A stretch of 18,288 nucleotides of DNA from contig CAAFQK010000045.1 of NCBI GenBank assembly GCA_900765115.1, positions 1 through 18,288 of the forward strand, given 5' to 3'. Under the pieces are notes generated by a model. It did no database searches and was not told where the DNA came from. It saw nothing but the letters and a program-made list of their open reading frames with translations. This document shows, one piece after another, positions 8,950-16,090 of this stretch (position 1 is the stretch's first letter; each line of letters begins with the position of its first letter). A program made the translations under genes and the position numbers. This stretch comes from an uncultured Collinsella sp. GTDB lineage: Bacteria; Actinomycetota; Coriobacteriia; Coriobacteriales; Coriobacteriaceae.

Positions 8950-8987
8950 AAAAGGAGGCCTCCGCATCGCCGCGGAGGCCTCCTTTT
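8950..8987. terminator. Bidirectional terminator between ferredoxin and niaR
   Basis: AAAAGGAGGCCTCCGC (8950-8965) pairs perfectly with 8972-8987 around a 6-nt loop. The plus strand ends in TTTT. The minus strand ends in seven Ts (through 8947). It lies 41 bp past the ferredoxin stop and about 120 bp past the niaR stop, so it can serve both converging transcripts. Confidence 0.9.
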
Positions 8988-9025
8988 GCATATGTGGGCA
9001 GCTAATTTGGAGCGGGACCCTTGGC

Positions 9026-9092
9026 AGTTGCGGTGGAATAGTTCCTGTTTTATGTCTTGGATGCCGATTTTAGGAACTATTTCACCGCAACT
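9026..9092. repeat. 20-bp inverted repeat downstream of niaR
   Basis: AGTTGCGGTGGAATAGTTCC at 9026-9045 is matched by its complement at 9073-9092, with a single mismatch that would be a G.U pair. The 27-nt centre is AT-rich. It lies 17 bp past the niaR stop and before the bidirectional terminator. No T run follows, so termination is not the obvious role. It has the look of a small dispersed palindromic repeat. Confidence 0.7.
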
Positions 9093-9109
9093 TATAGATG
9101 CGGCGTCGA

Positions 9110-9655
9110 CTAGGACAAATCGTCTTCGTAGGGCATCAGGTCTGCCAAGTAGCCTTTCTCCTTGAGCATAGCCTCGATCTCGTCGAGGGTTTGCTCATCC
9201 TCCGCCGCAATGCGATGGAAGTGATAGCCGCTGGTCACCGTCAGCAGCGGGAAGCTCTTGCCGCTGGCGATGCCCTCTAGGTAGCGCTCGACATCGCGGC
9301 GGTTGCGGATGTCCAGGTCGGCCGTGATCTTACCGTACACGCGGTGATTGACGATCACGTTGAGCACGGCACCACCGGCGTCGACGATACTCGTGAGCTC
9401 ATCGCCTGCCTGCTCCACGCCGTGGCGAACCTTGACCAAGCGCGTGGGCACAGCGGGGCTGCTGGGGGCTTCCTGCAGCACGTAGCCGCGGTTGGTCGCC
9501 ACGATATCGTGCCCATCGGCGCGCAGCAGGGCGATGTCCTGCACCACGACCTGGCGGCTCACACCCACCTCGCGGGCAAGCGCGCTGCCCGATACGGGCC
9601 CCTTGGCTCCCTCGAGCACGGCCATGATGGCACGGCGACGCTCGCGAGCGTTCAT
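9110..9655 (-). CDS. niaR: Niacin-responsive repressor NiaR (3H-domain family)
   Basis: Transcription repressor of NAD synthesis genes, 181 residues. An N-terminal winged helix-turn-helix of the HTH_11 type (about residues 4-60, GSALAREVGVSRQVVVQDIALLRADGHDI) is followed by the 3H domain. Residues His78, Glu86, His145 and His147 occupy the places of the metal ligands known from the Thermotoga NiaR structure. His104 (VNHRVYG) is the other conserved histidine. Nicotinic acid is the usual co-repressor of this family. The ATG at 9655 overlaps the nadC stop by one base (TAATG), so translation is coupled. As last gene of nadA-nadB-nadC-niaR it probably regulates its own operon through the palindrome at the nadA promoter. 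Confidence 0.93.
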   Translation of the reverse strand: MNARERRRAIMAVLEGAKGPVSGSALAREVGVSRQVVVQDIALLRADGHDIVATNRGYVLQEAPSSPAVPTRLVKVRHGVEQAGDELTSIVDAGGAVLNVIVNHRVYGKITADLDIRNRRDVERYLEGIASGKSFPLLTVTSGYHFHRIAAEDEQTLDEIEAMLKEKGYLADLMPYEDDLS

Positions 9656-10515
9656 TATTTACCGTCCAGCAGACGCAGGTGCTTAAGCGAGAGGTCGAGG
9701 ATCGGCGCGGAGTGCGTCAGGGCGCCCGAGCTAATGTAGTCGACGCCCAGATCAGCCAGGGCGCGAATGTTGTCGGCGTCCACATTGCCCGAACACTCGG
9801 TCTTGGCGCGACCGGCGATAAGCTCGATGGCGGCGGCCATGTCGTCATGGGTCATGTTGTCGAACATGATAATGTCGGCACCGGCCTCCACGGCTTCGCG
9901 TACCATGTCCAGGTTCTCGCACTCAATCTCGACCGTCGTGGTAAACGACGCGTGGGCGCGCGCCATCTCGATCGCGCGCGTCACGCCACCGGCGGCATCG
10001 ATGTGGTTGTCCTTGAGCATGACGGCTGTCGACAGGTTGTAGCGATGGTTGCTGCCGCCGCCGATCTCGACCGCGGCCTTCTCGAAGACGCGCATGCCCG
10101 GCGTGGTCTTGCGTGTGTCGACGAGCACGGTCTTGGTACCCTCGAGCGCCGCTGCCATTCTGTGCGTATAGGTAGCGATACCGCTCATGCGCTGCAGGTA
10201 GTTGAGCGCCACGCGCTCGCCCGAAAGCAGCACGCGCGCATCGCCGCGCACCTGGCCCACGTGGTCGCCGGCGTGTACCTCGTCACCGTCGGCAACATCA
10301 AACAGCACCGAGCTCTGCGGATCCAGCAGCTCAAAGGTGCGAGCGAACACGTCCAGACCGGCGATGATGCCATCGGCCTTGGCGATGAGCTCCACCGTGG
10401 CGGGGCGCGCCGTGGAACACACACTCGCCGTGCTCACATCCTCAAACGTGATGTCCTCGCGTAGAGCCTGCAGAATCAGATCATCGACGACGAGCTTCAT
10501 GGTAATGGGATTCAT
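9655..10515 (-). CDS. nadC: Quinolinate phosphoribosyltransferase
   Basis: Converts quinolinate and PRPP to nicotinate mononucleotide, CO2 and pyrophosphate. It is 286 residues, normal for the family. The N-terminal alpha/beta sandwich carries DITFEDVSTASV. The barrel has the active-site runs SGERVALNYLQRMSGIAT, DTRKTTPGMRVFEKAAVEIGGGSNHRYNL, MLKDNH and VEIECEN, then IIMFDNM and DYISSGALTHS near the C-terminus. I chose the ATG at 10515 because GGAGGAG lies upstream at good spacing. An internal ATG at 10500 has none. It begins three bases after the nadB stop, so the two genes form a tight operon. Confidence 0.97.
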   Translation of the reverse strand: MNPITMKLVVDDLILQALREDITFEDVSTASVCSTARPATVELIAKADGIIAGLDVFARTFELLDPQSSVLFDVADGDEVHAGDHVGQVRGDARVLLSGERVALNYLQRMSGIATYTHRMAAALEGTKTVLVDTRKTTPGMRVFEKAAVEIGGGSNHRYNLSTAVMLKDNHIDAAGGVTRAIEMARAHASFTTTVEIECENLDMVREAVEAGADIIMFDNMTHDDMAAAIELIAGRAKTECSGNVDADNIRALADLGVDYISSGALTHSAPILDLSLKHLRLLDGK

Positions 10516-10518
10516 GGT

Positions 10519-11895
10519 CTACTCCTCCACGGCCTGCGTGCCAGCGGCACGGGCCAAATCATCGATTGCCAGGGAGTCGGCGCTCAGGGCGCGATGACGC
10601 CCGTCGAGCGCGGGCTCGCCCGCCTGCTCCACGGCGAGCGACTCGCCGGTGCGCATGTACCACGCGGCGCGACGACCCCAGACTAGGGACTCGAGCAGAC
10701 TGTTGGAAGCCAGGCGGTTCTTGCCGTGCACGCCATTGCAGGCCGTCTCGCCCGCAGCGTAGAGCTCGGGCATCGAGGTGCGGCCGTCCTTGTCGACCCA
10801 CACGCCGCCCATAAAGTAGTGCTGCGTGGGCGTAACGGGAATGGGCTCGTCCAAGATGTCGCGGCCGTCCTCCAGGCAGCGTGCGCGAATGTTGGCAAAG
10901 TGTCCGGTCACCACGTCGCACTCGACGGGGGCAAAGCTCAGCCACTCGTGCTCGGTGCCGTCCTGCTTCATCTGCTCGCGAATGGCGGCGGCGACCACAT
11001 CGCGTGGCTGAAGCTCGTCGGTAAAGCGCTCGCCGGCGGCGTTGAGCAAAATCGCGCCCTCGCCGCGGCAGCTCTCGCTGATCAGGAAGGTGCGGCCCGG
11101 CTGCGGCGAGAACAGACCCGTGGGGTGAATCTGCACGTAGTCCAGGTGCTCCATCTTAATGCCATGCTCCTGAGCAATGTAGCAGGCATCGCCCGTGAGC
11201 TGCGGGTAGTTGGTCGAATGGTCGTATACGCCGCCGATACCGCCCGTCGCCCACAGCGTGTGGCGGGCATGGATCTTAAACGGCTCGCCGGCATGCACGC
11301 CCTCGGCGGTATTTGCCAGCTCGTCGGCGGGACGAACCGAGTTGTCCTCGTCCACGGGAACGGCGACGACGCCGGTGCACACTGTGGCGCCGTCACGCTC
11401 GCCCGTCAGGATGTCGGTCATGGCCACGTGCTCCAAAATCTGCACGTTATCAAGCTTGCGAACGGCCTGGAGCAGCTTGGTCGTGATCTCCTTGCCCGTA
11501 ATGTCGGCATGGAAGGCAATGCGGGGGCGGCTGTGCGCACCCTCGCGGGTAAAGTCGAGGCTGCCGTCGGCCTTGCGCTCAAAGTCTACGCCCATCGCCA
11601 GCAGGTCGTTGATGACCGAGCGGCTCGAGCGGATCATGATGTCGACGCTCTCGCGGCGGCTCTCGTAGTGGCCGGCGTGCATGGTGTCCTCAAAGAAGGC
11701 ATCGTAGTCCGAGCCCTCGGGCAGCACGCAAATGCCGCCCTGCGCGAGCATCGAATCGCACTCATCGACAGCGCCCTTGGAGAGCATGATCACGCGCATG
11801 CTCGTCGGCAGGTTGAGAGCCGCATACAGGCCCGCTACGCCGCAGCCGGCAATAACGACGTCGCACTCCATATCGGGGTATTGCTTGGTTTCCAC
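10519..11895 (-). CDS. nadB: L-aspartate oxidase
   Basis: FAD enzyme that oxidises aspartate to iminoaspartate for NadA. The N-terminal Rossmann motif is CDVVIAGCGVAGLYAALNL. Family blocks include IHPTGLF, CRGEGAILLNAAGERFTDELQPRDVVAAAI and PTQHYFMGGVWVDKDGRTSMPELYAAGETACNGVHGKNRLASNSLLESLVWG. At 458 residues it is shorter than the Escherichia coli enzyme (540), because the usual C-terminal helical domain is almost absent. I chose GTG at 11895, which has AGAGG six bases upstream. An in-frame ATG at 11922 would add nine residues, but its purine tract lies inside a palindrome. It starts 55 bp after the nadA stop. Confidence 0.93.
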   Translation of the reverse strand: METKQYPDMECDVVIAGCGVAGLYAALNLPTSMRVIMLSKGAVDECDSMLAQGGICVLPEGSDYDAFFEDTMHAGHYESRRESVDIMIRSSRSVINDLLAMGVDFERKADGSLDFTREGAHSRPRIAFHADITGKEITTKLLQAVRKLDNVQILEHVAMTDILTGERDGATVCTGVVAVPVDEDNSVRPADELANTAEGVHAGEPFKIHARHTLWATGGIGGVYDHSTNYPQLTGDACYIAQEHGIKMEHLDYVQIHPTGLFSPQPGRTFLISESCRGEGAILLNAAGERFTDELQPRDVVAAAIREQMKQDGTEHEWLSFAPVECDVVTGHFANIRARCLEDGRDILDEPIPVTPTQHYFMGGVWVDKDGRTSMPELYAAGETACNGVHGKNRLASNSLLESLVWGRRAAWYMRTGESLAVEQAGEPALDGRHRALSADSLAIDDLARAAGTQAVEE

Positions 11896-11923
11896 AGGAA
11901 TCCTCTCCCTTGAATGTGACATA

Positions 11924-11936
11924 AGGGACCGTCCCT
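11924..11936. promoter_or_regulatory. Palindrome AGGGAC-C-GTCCCT before nadB
   Basis: A perfect 6-bp inverted repeat with a one-base centre lies in the nadA-nadB gap, right at the alternative nadB ATG. As RNA it cannot close fully, so it is more likely a DNA-level signal or a chance or dispersed repeat. A partly similar GTCCC/ACGTCCCC cluster occurs at 3484-3517. Confidence 0.3.
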
Positions 11937-11950
11937 CATGCCGCATTGTT

Positions 11951-12976
11951 CTAGCGCGCTGCGTACTCGAGCATGCGGTCGAGCGTGAGCTTGGCCTGAT
12001 CGGCGGCCTCGTCCGACACGCCAATCTGCACCTCGCCCTCGCCCGTCTCCAGGCAGCGCACGAGCTTTTCGAGCGTGATGAGATCCATGTTGACGCAGGT
12101 GGGCTGCACCGCGGGGAAGTAGAACTTCTTGCCGGTGCCCTGGCAGCGGCGCTCGAGCTCGTAGAGCACGCCACGGACCGTCACAATAATGAACTCGCTC
12201 GCGTCGGACTCCTCGGCGTACTTGATAATGCCGGCGGTGGAGCCGATGTAGTCGGCCTCGGCCAAGACGTCGGCCTTACACTCAGGATGCGCCAGCACGA
12301 GCGCGTCGGGGTGGGCCTCCGTCGCGTCGACGATCTGCTCGACGGTGATGATGTGATGGCGCGGGCAGTAGCCGTTGTTGAGGATGACGTGCTTTTGCGG
12401 CACCTGCTCGGCTACGAAGCGACCGAGGTTTTGGTCGGGAATGAACAGGATATGCTGCTGCGGCAGCTCGGACACGATCTTGACGGCGTTGGAGCTGGTG
12501 ACGCACACGTCGCTCCAGCTCTTGATCTCGACCGTGGAGTTGACGTAGCAGACCACGGCAAGGTCGTCACCGTACTCGGCGCGGGCGGCGTCGACCGTCT
12601 CGCGCTTGACCATGTGAGCCATGGGACAGTCCGCGCCCGGCTCGGGCAGCAGCACCGTCTTGGTAGGATTGAGCAGCTTGGCGCTCTCGCCCATAAACTC
12701 CACGCCGCACAGCACGATGGTCTGCTGCGGCAGGCTTTTGGCGAGCTTTGCCAGGTAAAAGCTGTCGCCGACGTAATCGGCCACAGCCTGGACCTCGGGC
12801 GCCACGTAATAGTGCGCCAGGATCACCGCGTCGCGTTGGGTTTTAAGTTGCTGAATGGCCTCGACGAGCTCTGCGGGCACCAATGCCGCGCGCTCCGTTG
12901 CCGTCGCTGCCGATGCCAGGCCGGCCGCGATATCGCGTGCAAGCTCCGACGCATCCATGTTCGCGCTCTGTGCCAT
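11951..12976 (-). CDS. nadA: Quinolinate synthase A
   Basis: [4Fe-4S] enzyme that condenses iminoaspartate with dihydroxyacetone phosphate to quinolinate. It has 341 residues in the usual three-fold pseudo-symmetric layout. The likely cluster cysteines are Cys90 (VLCGVEFMGESAK), Cys204 (NNGYCPRHH) and Cys294 (PTCVNMDLITLEKL). Other family runs are ILAHYYVAPEVQAVADYVGDS, VCYVNSTVEIKSWSDVCVTSSNA and VLAHPEC. I chose the ATG at 12976, with GAGGGG five bases upstream. A TTG directly before it would add one residue. It is the first gene of the nad operon, and its promoter overlaps the palindrome at 13018-13061. Confidence 0.97.
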   Translation of the reverse strand: MAQSANMDASELARDIAAGLASAATATERAALVPAELVEAIQQLKTQRDAVILAHYYVAPEVQAVADYVGDSFYLAKLAKSLPQQTIVLCGVEFMGESAKLLNPTKTVLLPEPGADCPMAHMVKRETVDAARAEYGDDLAVVCYVNSTVEIKSWSDVCVTSSNAVKIVSELPQQHILFIPDQNLGRFVAEQVPQKHVILNNGYCPRHHIITVEQIVDATEAHPDALVLAHPECKADVLAEADYIGSTAGIIKYAEESDASEFIIVTVRGVLYELERRCQGTGKKFYFPAVQPTCVNMDLITLEKLVRCLETGEGEVQIGVSDEAADQAKLTLDRMLEYAAR

Positions 12977-13011
12977 CAAGGCCCCTCTCTTTTGGCGAAT
13001 CTTGGGGCTTT

Positions 13012-13040
13012 AGTATGACACCTAGGTTTACAGCTGACAA
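13012..13040 (-). promoter_or_regulatory. nadA operon promoter
   Basis: On the minus strand TTGTCA (13035-13040) and CATACT (13012-13017) are separated by exactly 17 bases and lie about 35 bases before the nadA ATG. Each matches consensus at four or five of six positions. The right-hand arm of the large palindrome fills the spacer, so a bound repressor would block the polymerase. Confidence 0.6.
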
Positions 13041-13061
13041 GACAGCTGTAAACCTAGGTGT
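13018..13061. promoter_or_regulatory. Probable NiaR operator, 19-bp inverted repeat
   Basis: ACACCTAGGTTTACAGCTG (13018-13036) is repeated as its exact complement at 13043-13061, with six bases between. Each arm also contains the self-complementary core ACCTAGGT (13020-13027 and 13052-13059), centred 32 bp apart, about three helix turns. It lies on the nadA promoter, and niaR is the last gene of the operon, so NiaR is the natural candidate to bind it. That is an inference. I did not compare it with a verified NiaR motif. Confidence 0.65.
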
Positions 13062-13268
13062 AAAGTTGAAATAAAGATTCAATCATGCGGCAGGTCCATT
13101 TTCGAACTGGCAAGCTGAGGATAGCCGAGCTCTCGATAGCGCAGGAGGCATCTTTCGCCACCGCAATACCGCTCGGCGCGAGTTGCGCACCATGAGGCAC
13201 GAACGGGCGCTCCCCCGCGAGTGGTCCGCGCCCAATGTGGCAAAATCGAACTACTAAGGGGGCTCAGA

Positions 13269-13991
13269 ATGCTCAAGATTATTGCCTGCGACGACGACGT
13301 CGCTTTTCTAGATAGACTGCACCGGATGATCGACCGTTGGTCGACCGAGACGGGCACGGCGGTCGATGTTGCGCTCGTCACGCGTGGCGAGGACCTGCTG
13401 GCCCGCCATGCCGCATCGCGCGCCGACATCATCCTGCTCGACATGATCATGCCGCTCGTCAATGGCATGGACACCGCGCGCGAATTGCGCCAGGCCGACA
13501 CCGCCGTGCGTCTGGTGTTCCTTACCTCGTCGCCCGAGTTCGCGCTGGAATCCTACGAGGTCCGCGCCTTCGACTATCTGCTCAAGCCCGTGACTTACGA
13601 ACGCCTGGCACAGTTACTCGACGAGCTTTCGAGCATGCGCCCGGCGGCAACCGACGAGCTCGTGATCAAAACGTCCTTTGGCTACCACGCCCTGCGCCTG
13701 TCCGACATCGAATATGCCGAGGCGCGCAACAAGCACGTGGTCTTCCACCTGCGCGACGGACGCGATATCGAGGCACTCGAGTCGTTCCGCAGCGTCGAGG
13801 ACCGTTTGGCGCAAAATGCCACCTTCTTTAAATGCCACCGTAGCTACCAGGTCAACTTGCGCAACATCGACCACTTCGATCGCACGGACATCGTCATGCG
13901 CTCCGGCGCGTGCATTCCGCTGTCGCGCAGCAGCAAGCAGGGGTTCCAAGATGCCTACTTTGCGGCGCGCTTTGAGGGCGGGAGGCACTGA
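13269..13991 (+). CDS. LytTR-family response regulator
   Basis: DNA-binding response regulator of 240 residues. The receiver domain (about 1-118) has the acidic pocket CDDD (residues 7-10), the likely phospho-acceptor Asp58 (IILLDMIMP), Thr86 and Lys106 (YLLKPV). The LytTR domain (about 130-232) shows FKCHRSYQVNLRNI and ACIPLSRSSKQGF, typical of AgrA/LytR-type regulators, which bind pairs of short direct repeats. I chose the ATG at 13269 with AGGGGG six bases upstream. The open frame begins at a GTG at 13221 with no clear ribosome site. The stop overlaps the start of the sensor kinase gene (TGATG), so the two are coupled. Target genes are not evident. Confidence 0.93.
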   Translation: MLKIIACDDDVAFLDRLHRMIDRWSTETGTAVDVALVTRGEDLLARHAASRADIILLDMIMPLVNGMDTARELRQADTAVRLVFLTSSPEFALESYEVRAFDYLLKPVTYERLAQLLDELSSMRPAATDELVIKTSFGYHALRLSDIEYAEARNKHVVFHLRDGRDIEALESFRSVEDRLAQNATFFKCHRSYQVNLRNIDHFDRTDIVMRSGACIPLSRSSKQGFQDAYFAARFEGGRH

Positions 13992-15268
13992 TGCTCCCCA
14001 CGGCCGAAATGCTGCTTTGGGCAATCCACCACGCAACGACCCTGCTCTTTGGCGTTTTCGCCTCGGCAGCGCTGTGCGGGGTCGAGATCAACCGCCGTCA
14101 TGCGCTTGAGCTGATCGCGGTTGACGTGCTCACCGGTACCGCCTTTGCGCTCGCCAATGTCTTTGGCGGCGAACTTTTCGCTCGACAGGTGTATCCGCTC
14201 GTCGTGCATCTGCCGCTCGTCATCTATCTGTGCGCGCGCTATCGGCTGAGCCCTTTGCTCGTTATGCTCGGCGTCACCAGCGCATACCTGAGCTGCCAAT
14301 TTAGCAACTGGATGGGCATCGCCGCGCTCGCCGCCTGCGGCTCGCAAATCGCGTACTACGCGACACGCATTATCACCACGGTCGCCGTCTTTGCGCTCCT
14401 GCTGCACTGGGCCGGCGACATCGGTCCGCGCTTGGCAGTCAAAAGCCCTACCGAGCTCGAGATTCTGCTCATCCTGCCGCTCGTCTATTACATCTTTGAC
14501 TACGCCACCAACGTCTACACCACGTTGTTCCACTCGGGCTCGGTTGTGACCGTTGAGTTTTTGGCGTTTGCGCTTTGCGCTTTCTACCTTATGTTTCTTG
14601 CTGTGTATCTGCGCGAATACGAGGCTAAAGAGGCCGCCGAGCGCGAGCGTTGGATGCTCGAGACCCGCGATAGCGCAGCTATCAAAGAGCTCGAAGCCTG
14701 GCGTCAATCTGGACGCGAGCTTTCGGTTCTGCGCCATGACATGCGGCACTTCCTGCGCGGCCTTGCGGTTTTAATCGAAGAGGGTCACGTCGACGAGGCG
14801 CTCGGGCGCATCAACGAACTCTGTGAGACAAACGACCGCACCGCCGTGCGCCGCTACTGTGCCAACGAAACGGTCAACATCGTGCTTTCGTCATTTAGCT
14901 CCGATATCAACCGAAACGGTATCACCGCCGACCTGCGCGCCGCCGTGCCAGAGAACGTCCATGTGGCCGATGTCGACCTGTTTAGCGTGCTCTCGAATGC
15001 CCTGGACAACGCCATCGTCGCCGCGAGCGCCGCTCCCCAGGGCAAACGATTCGTCGATCTGGACCTGCGCTACGAAGACGGGCAGCTGCTGCTTTTGGTC
15101 TCTAACACGTTTGACCGCCCGCCGCGTATGGTTGACGGCATGCCCGTGGCCCAGCACGCCGGCCACGGCTTTGGCACCAAGAGCATTAAGCTCGCCGTCG
15201 AGCGCATGAACGGCAACTGCCAGTTCCGCATTCACGGCGACCGATTTGAGCTGCGTGCCGTGATGTAG
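13991..15268 (+). CDS. AgrC-like sensor histidine kinase (GHKL ATPase)
   Basis: Membrane sensor kinase of 425 residues, partner of the preceding LytTR regulator. The N-terminal half has about six hydrophobic segments (roughly residues 7-30, 40-60, 68-84, 88-118, 125-140 and 157-206). A short coiled coil follows (about 206-240), then LRHDMRHFLRGL with the likely phosphorylated His249. The RRYCANETVNIVLSS block, the N box SNALDNAI (Asn336, Asp339, Asn340) and the G box GHGFGTKSI place it with the HPK10/AgrC group. Such kinases often sense peptides. No peptide precursor or AgrB-type processing gene is seen next to it, so the signal is unknown. I see no clear terminator in the 60 bp after the stop. 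Confidence 0.92.
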   Translation: MLPTAEMLLWAIHHATTLLFGVFASAALCGVEINRRHALELIAVDVLTGTAFALANVFGGELFARQVYPLVVHLPLVIYLCARYRLSPLLVMLGVTSAYLSCQFSNWMGIAALAACGSQIAYYATRIITTVAVFALLLHWAGDIGPRLAVKSPTELEILLILPLVYYIFDYATNVYTTLFHSGSVVTVEFLAFALCAFYLMFLAVYLREYEAKEAAERERWMLETRDSAAIKELEAWRQSGRELSVLRHDMRHFLRGLAVLIEEGHVDEALGRINELCETNDRTAVRRYCANETVNIVLSSFSSDINRNGITADLRAAVPENVHVADVDLFSVLSNALDNAIVAASAAPQGKRFVDLDLRYEDGQLLLLVSNTFDRPPRMVDGMPVAQHAGHGFGTKSIKLAVERMNGNCQFRIHGDRFELRAVM

Positions 15269-15328
15269 GGACGCGACAAGCTGCCGGCATGCTCGGCCCG
15301 CCGGGGCCACCTTGCCAGCGCCGGTCCG

Positions 15329-15898
15329 CTACAGCGGCGCGGCGGCCGGAGTCAGCTGTTTAATGTAGGCCCACATGCGCTGCTTGGCGGCCTTGTCGGT
15401 GAGCGCCGCCTCAAAGCCGTCGAGCGCGAGCACGCGGCGCCCTTGCACATGGGCGACCAGGCCGGGCTTGAGCATGGCGGTGTCGAAGTCGTCGATCGCC
15501 ACGAGCATATCGGCATAGGTCTCGCGCATGGTATCGGCCGCACGATCATCCAGCAACAGCACCGCCTCGGGGTCCAGCGCCTCGAGCGCCTCGCGGAACA
15601 GCTCGCACGGCAGGGCATGGCCCACCGCCACCGTTCCGTCGCCCGCACCGGCGACGCTTGCCAGCACGCAAAAATCCTCGGGCGCATAACCGATGGCCCC
15701 GAGCGCCTTACGCAGCGCCGCGCCATCCGCGCCTGCGGCAAGCTCGCCGCCCGAGCGCTCGGCCTCATCCAAATCGCCTTTTACCAGCACAATCGGCGAG
15801 CACGCGTTGCCTGCGATGTGCACGCCACGACCCGCAAGCGATGCGAGCTCCTGCTCGGCCGCCTGGGCGATGGCTTCTTTTTTCTGGCTTTGTGACAT
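15329..15898 (-). CDS. Hypothetical protein, degenerate uracil-DNA glycosylase-like
   Basis: A 189-residue protein with no assured function. The segment from residue 36 (PIVLVKGDLDEAERSGGELAAGADGAALRKALGAIGYAPEDFCVL) follows the layout of family 4/5 uracil-DNA glycosylases (VGEaPG-EdrtG-PFvG-aG-lL-aiGl-edv). LEALDPEAVLLLDDRAADTM fits their second strand, and KQRMWAYIKQL fits their C-terminal helix. The catalytic GEAPG has become KGDLD, the HPS-type motif is missing, and the four cluster cysteines are absent. If the match holds, the fold is kept and base excision is unlikely. The ATG at 15898 has GGAGAG about nine bases upstream. The frame stays open into the transposon end. Family assignment is by eye and tentative. 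Confidence 0.7.
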   Translation of the reverse strand: MSQSQKKEAIAQAAEQELASLAGRGVHIAGNACSPIVLVKGDLDEAERSGGELAAGADGAALRKALGAIGYAPEDFCVLASVAGAGDGTVAVGHALPCELFREALEALDPEAVLLLDDRAADTMRETYADMLVAIDDFDTAMLKPGLVAHVQGRRVLALDGFEAALTDKAAKQRMWAYIKQLTPAAAPL

Positions 15899-15917
15899 AG
15901 GTATGCGCTCTCCAATC

Positions 15918-16090
15918 GTTTGCGTGCCCACCATTATTTGACACTCCCCATGGCTAAAGCCAGGGGATTCTTGCTTCACCGAGAATTGCCTAGACTGCGC
16001 ATGCAGCCGTAGGTCTTACGCCCTCTCCACAAGCGTTTGCGGCGTCTGCCGCGGTTCCCGCATGCCCTGCGGTACCTTCCAGGATTCTCC
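15918..16090 (-). ncRNA. TnpB omega-RNA (reRNA) with guide read from the flank
   Basis: In IS605 elements the guide RNA overlaps the 3' end of tnpB and the right end. Here the minus strand shows the usual blocks: GGGCGTAAGACC inside the tnpB 3' end, GTGAAGCAAGAATCCCC, and the terminal hairpin at 15946-15966, closing with TCAA at 15938. The next bases of flanking DNA would be the guide, ATAATGGTGGGCACGCAAAC (15937 down to 15918). The 5' limit (about 16090) is a guess from known scaffold lengths. Confidence 0.65.

Noticed and set aside
11896..12174. N-terminal extension of NadB overlapping nadA
   Set aside because: It overlaps a well-supported gene in another frame. The Rossmann motif begins just after the GTG at 11895.
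13221..13268. Upstream GTG start for the response regulator
   Set aside because: It adds 16 residues outside the receiver domain. The ATG at 13269 has a clear AGGGGG site.
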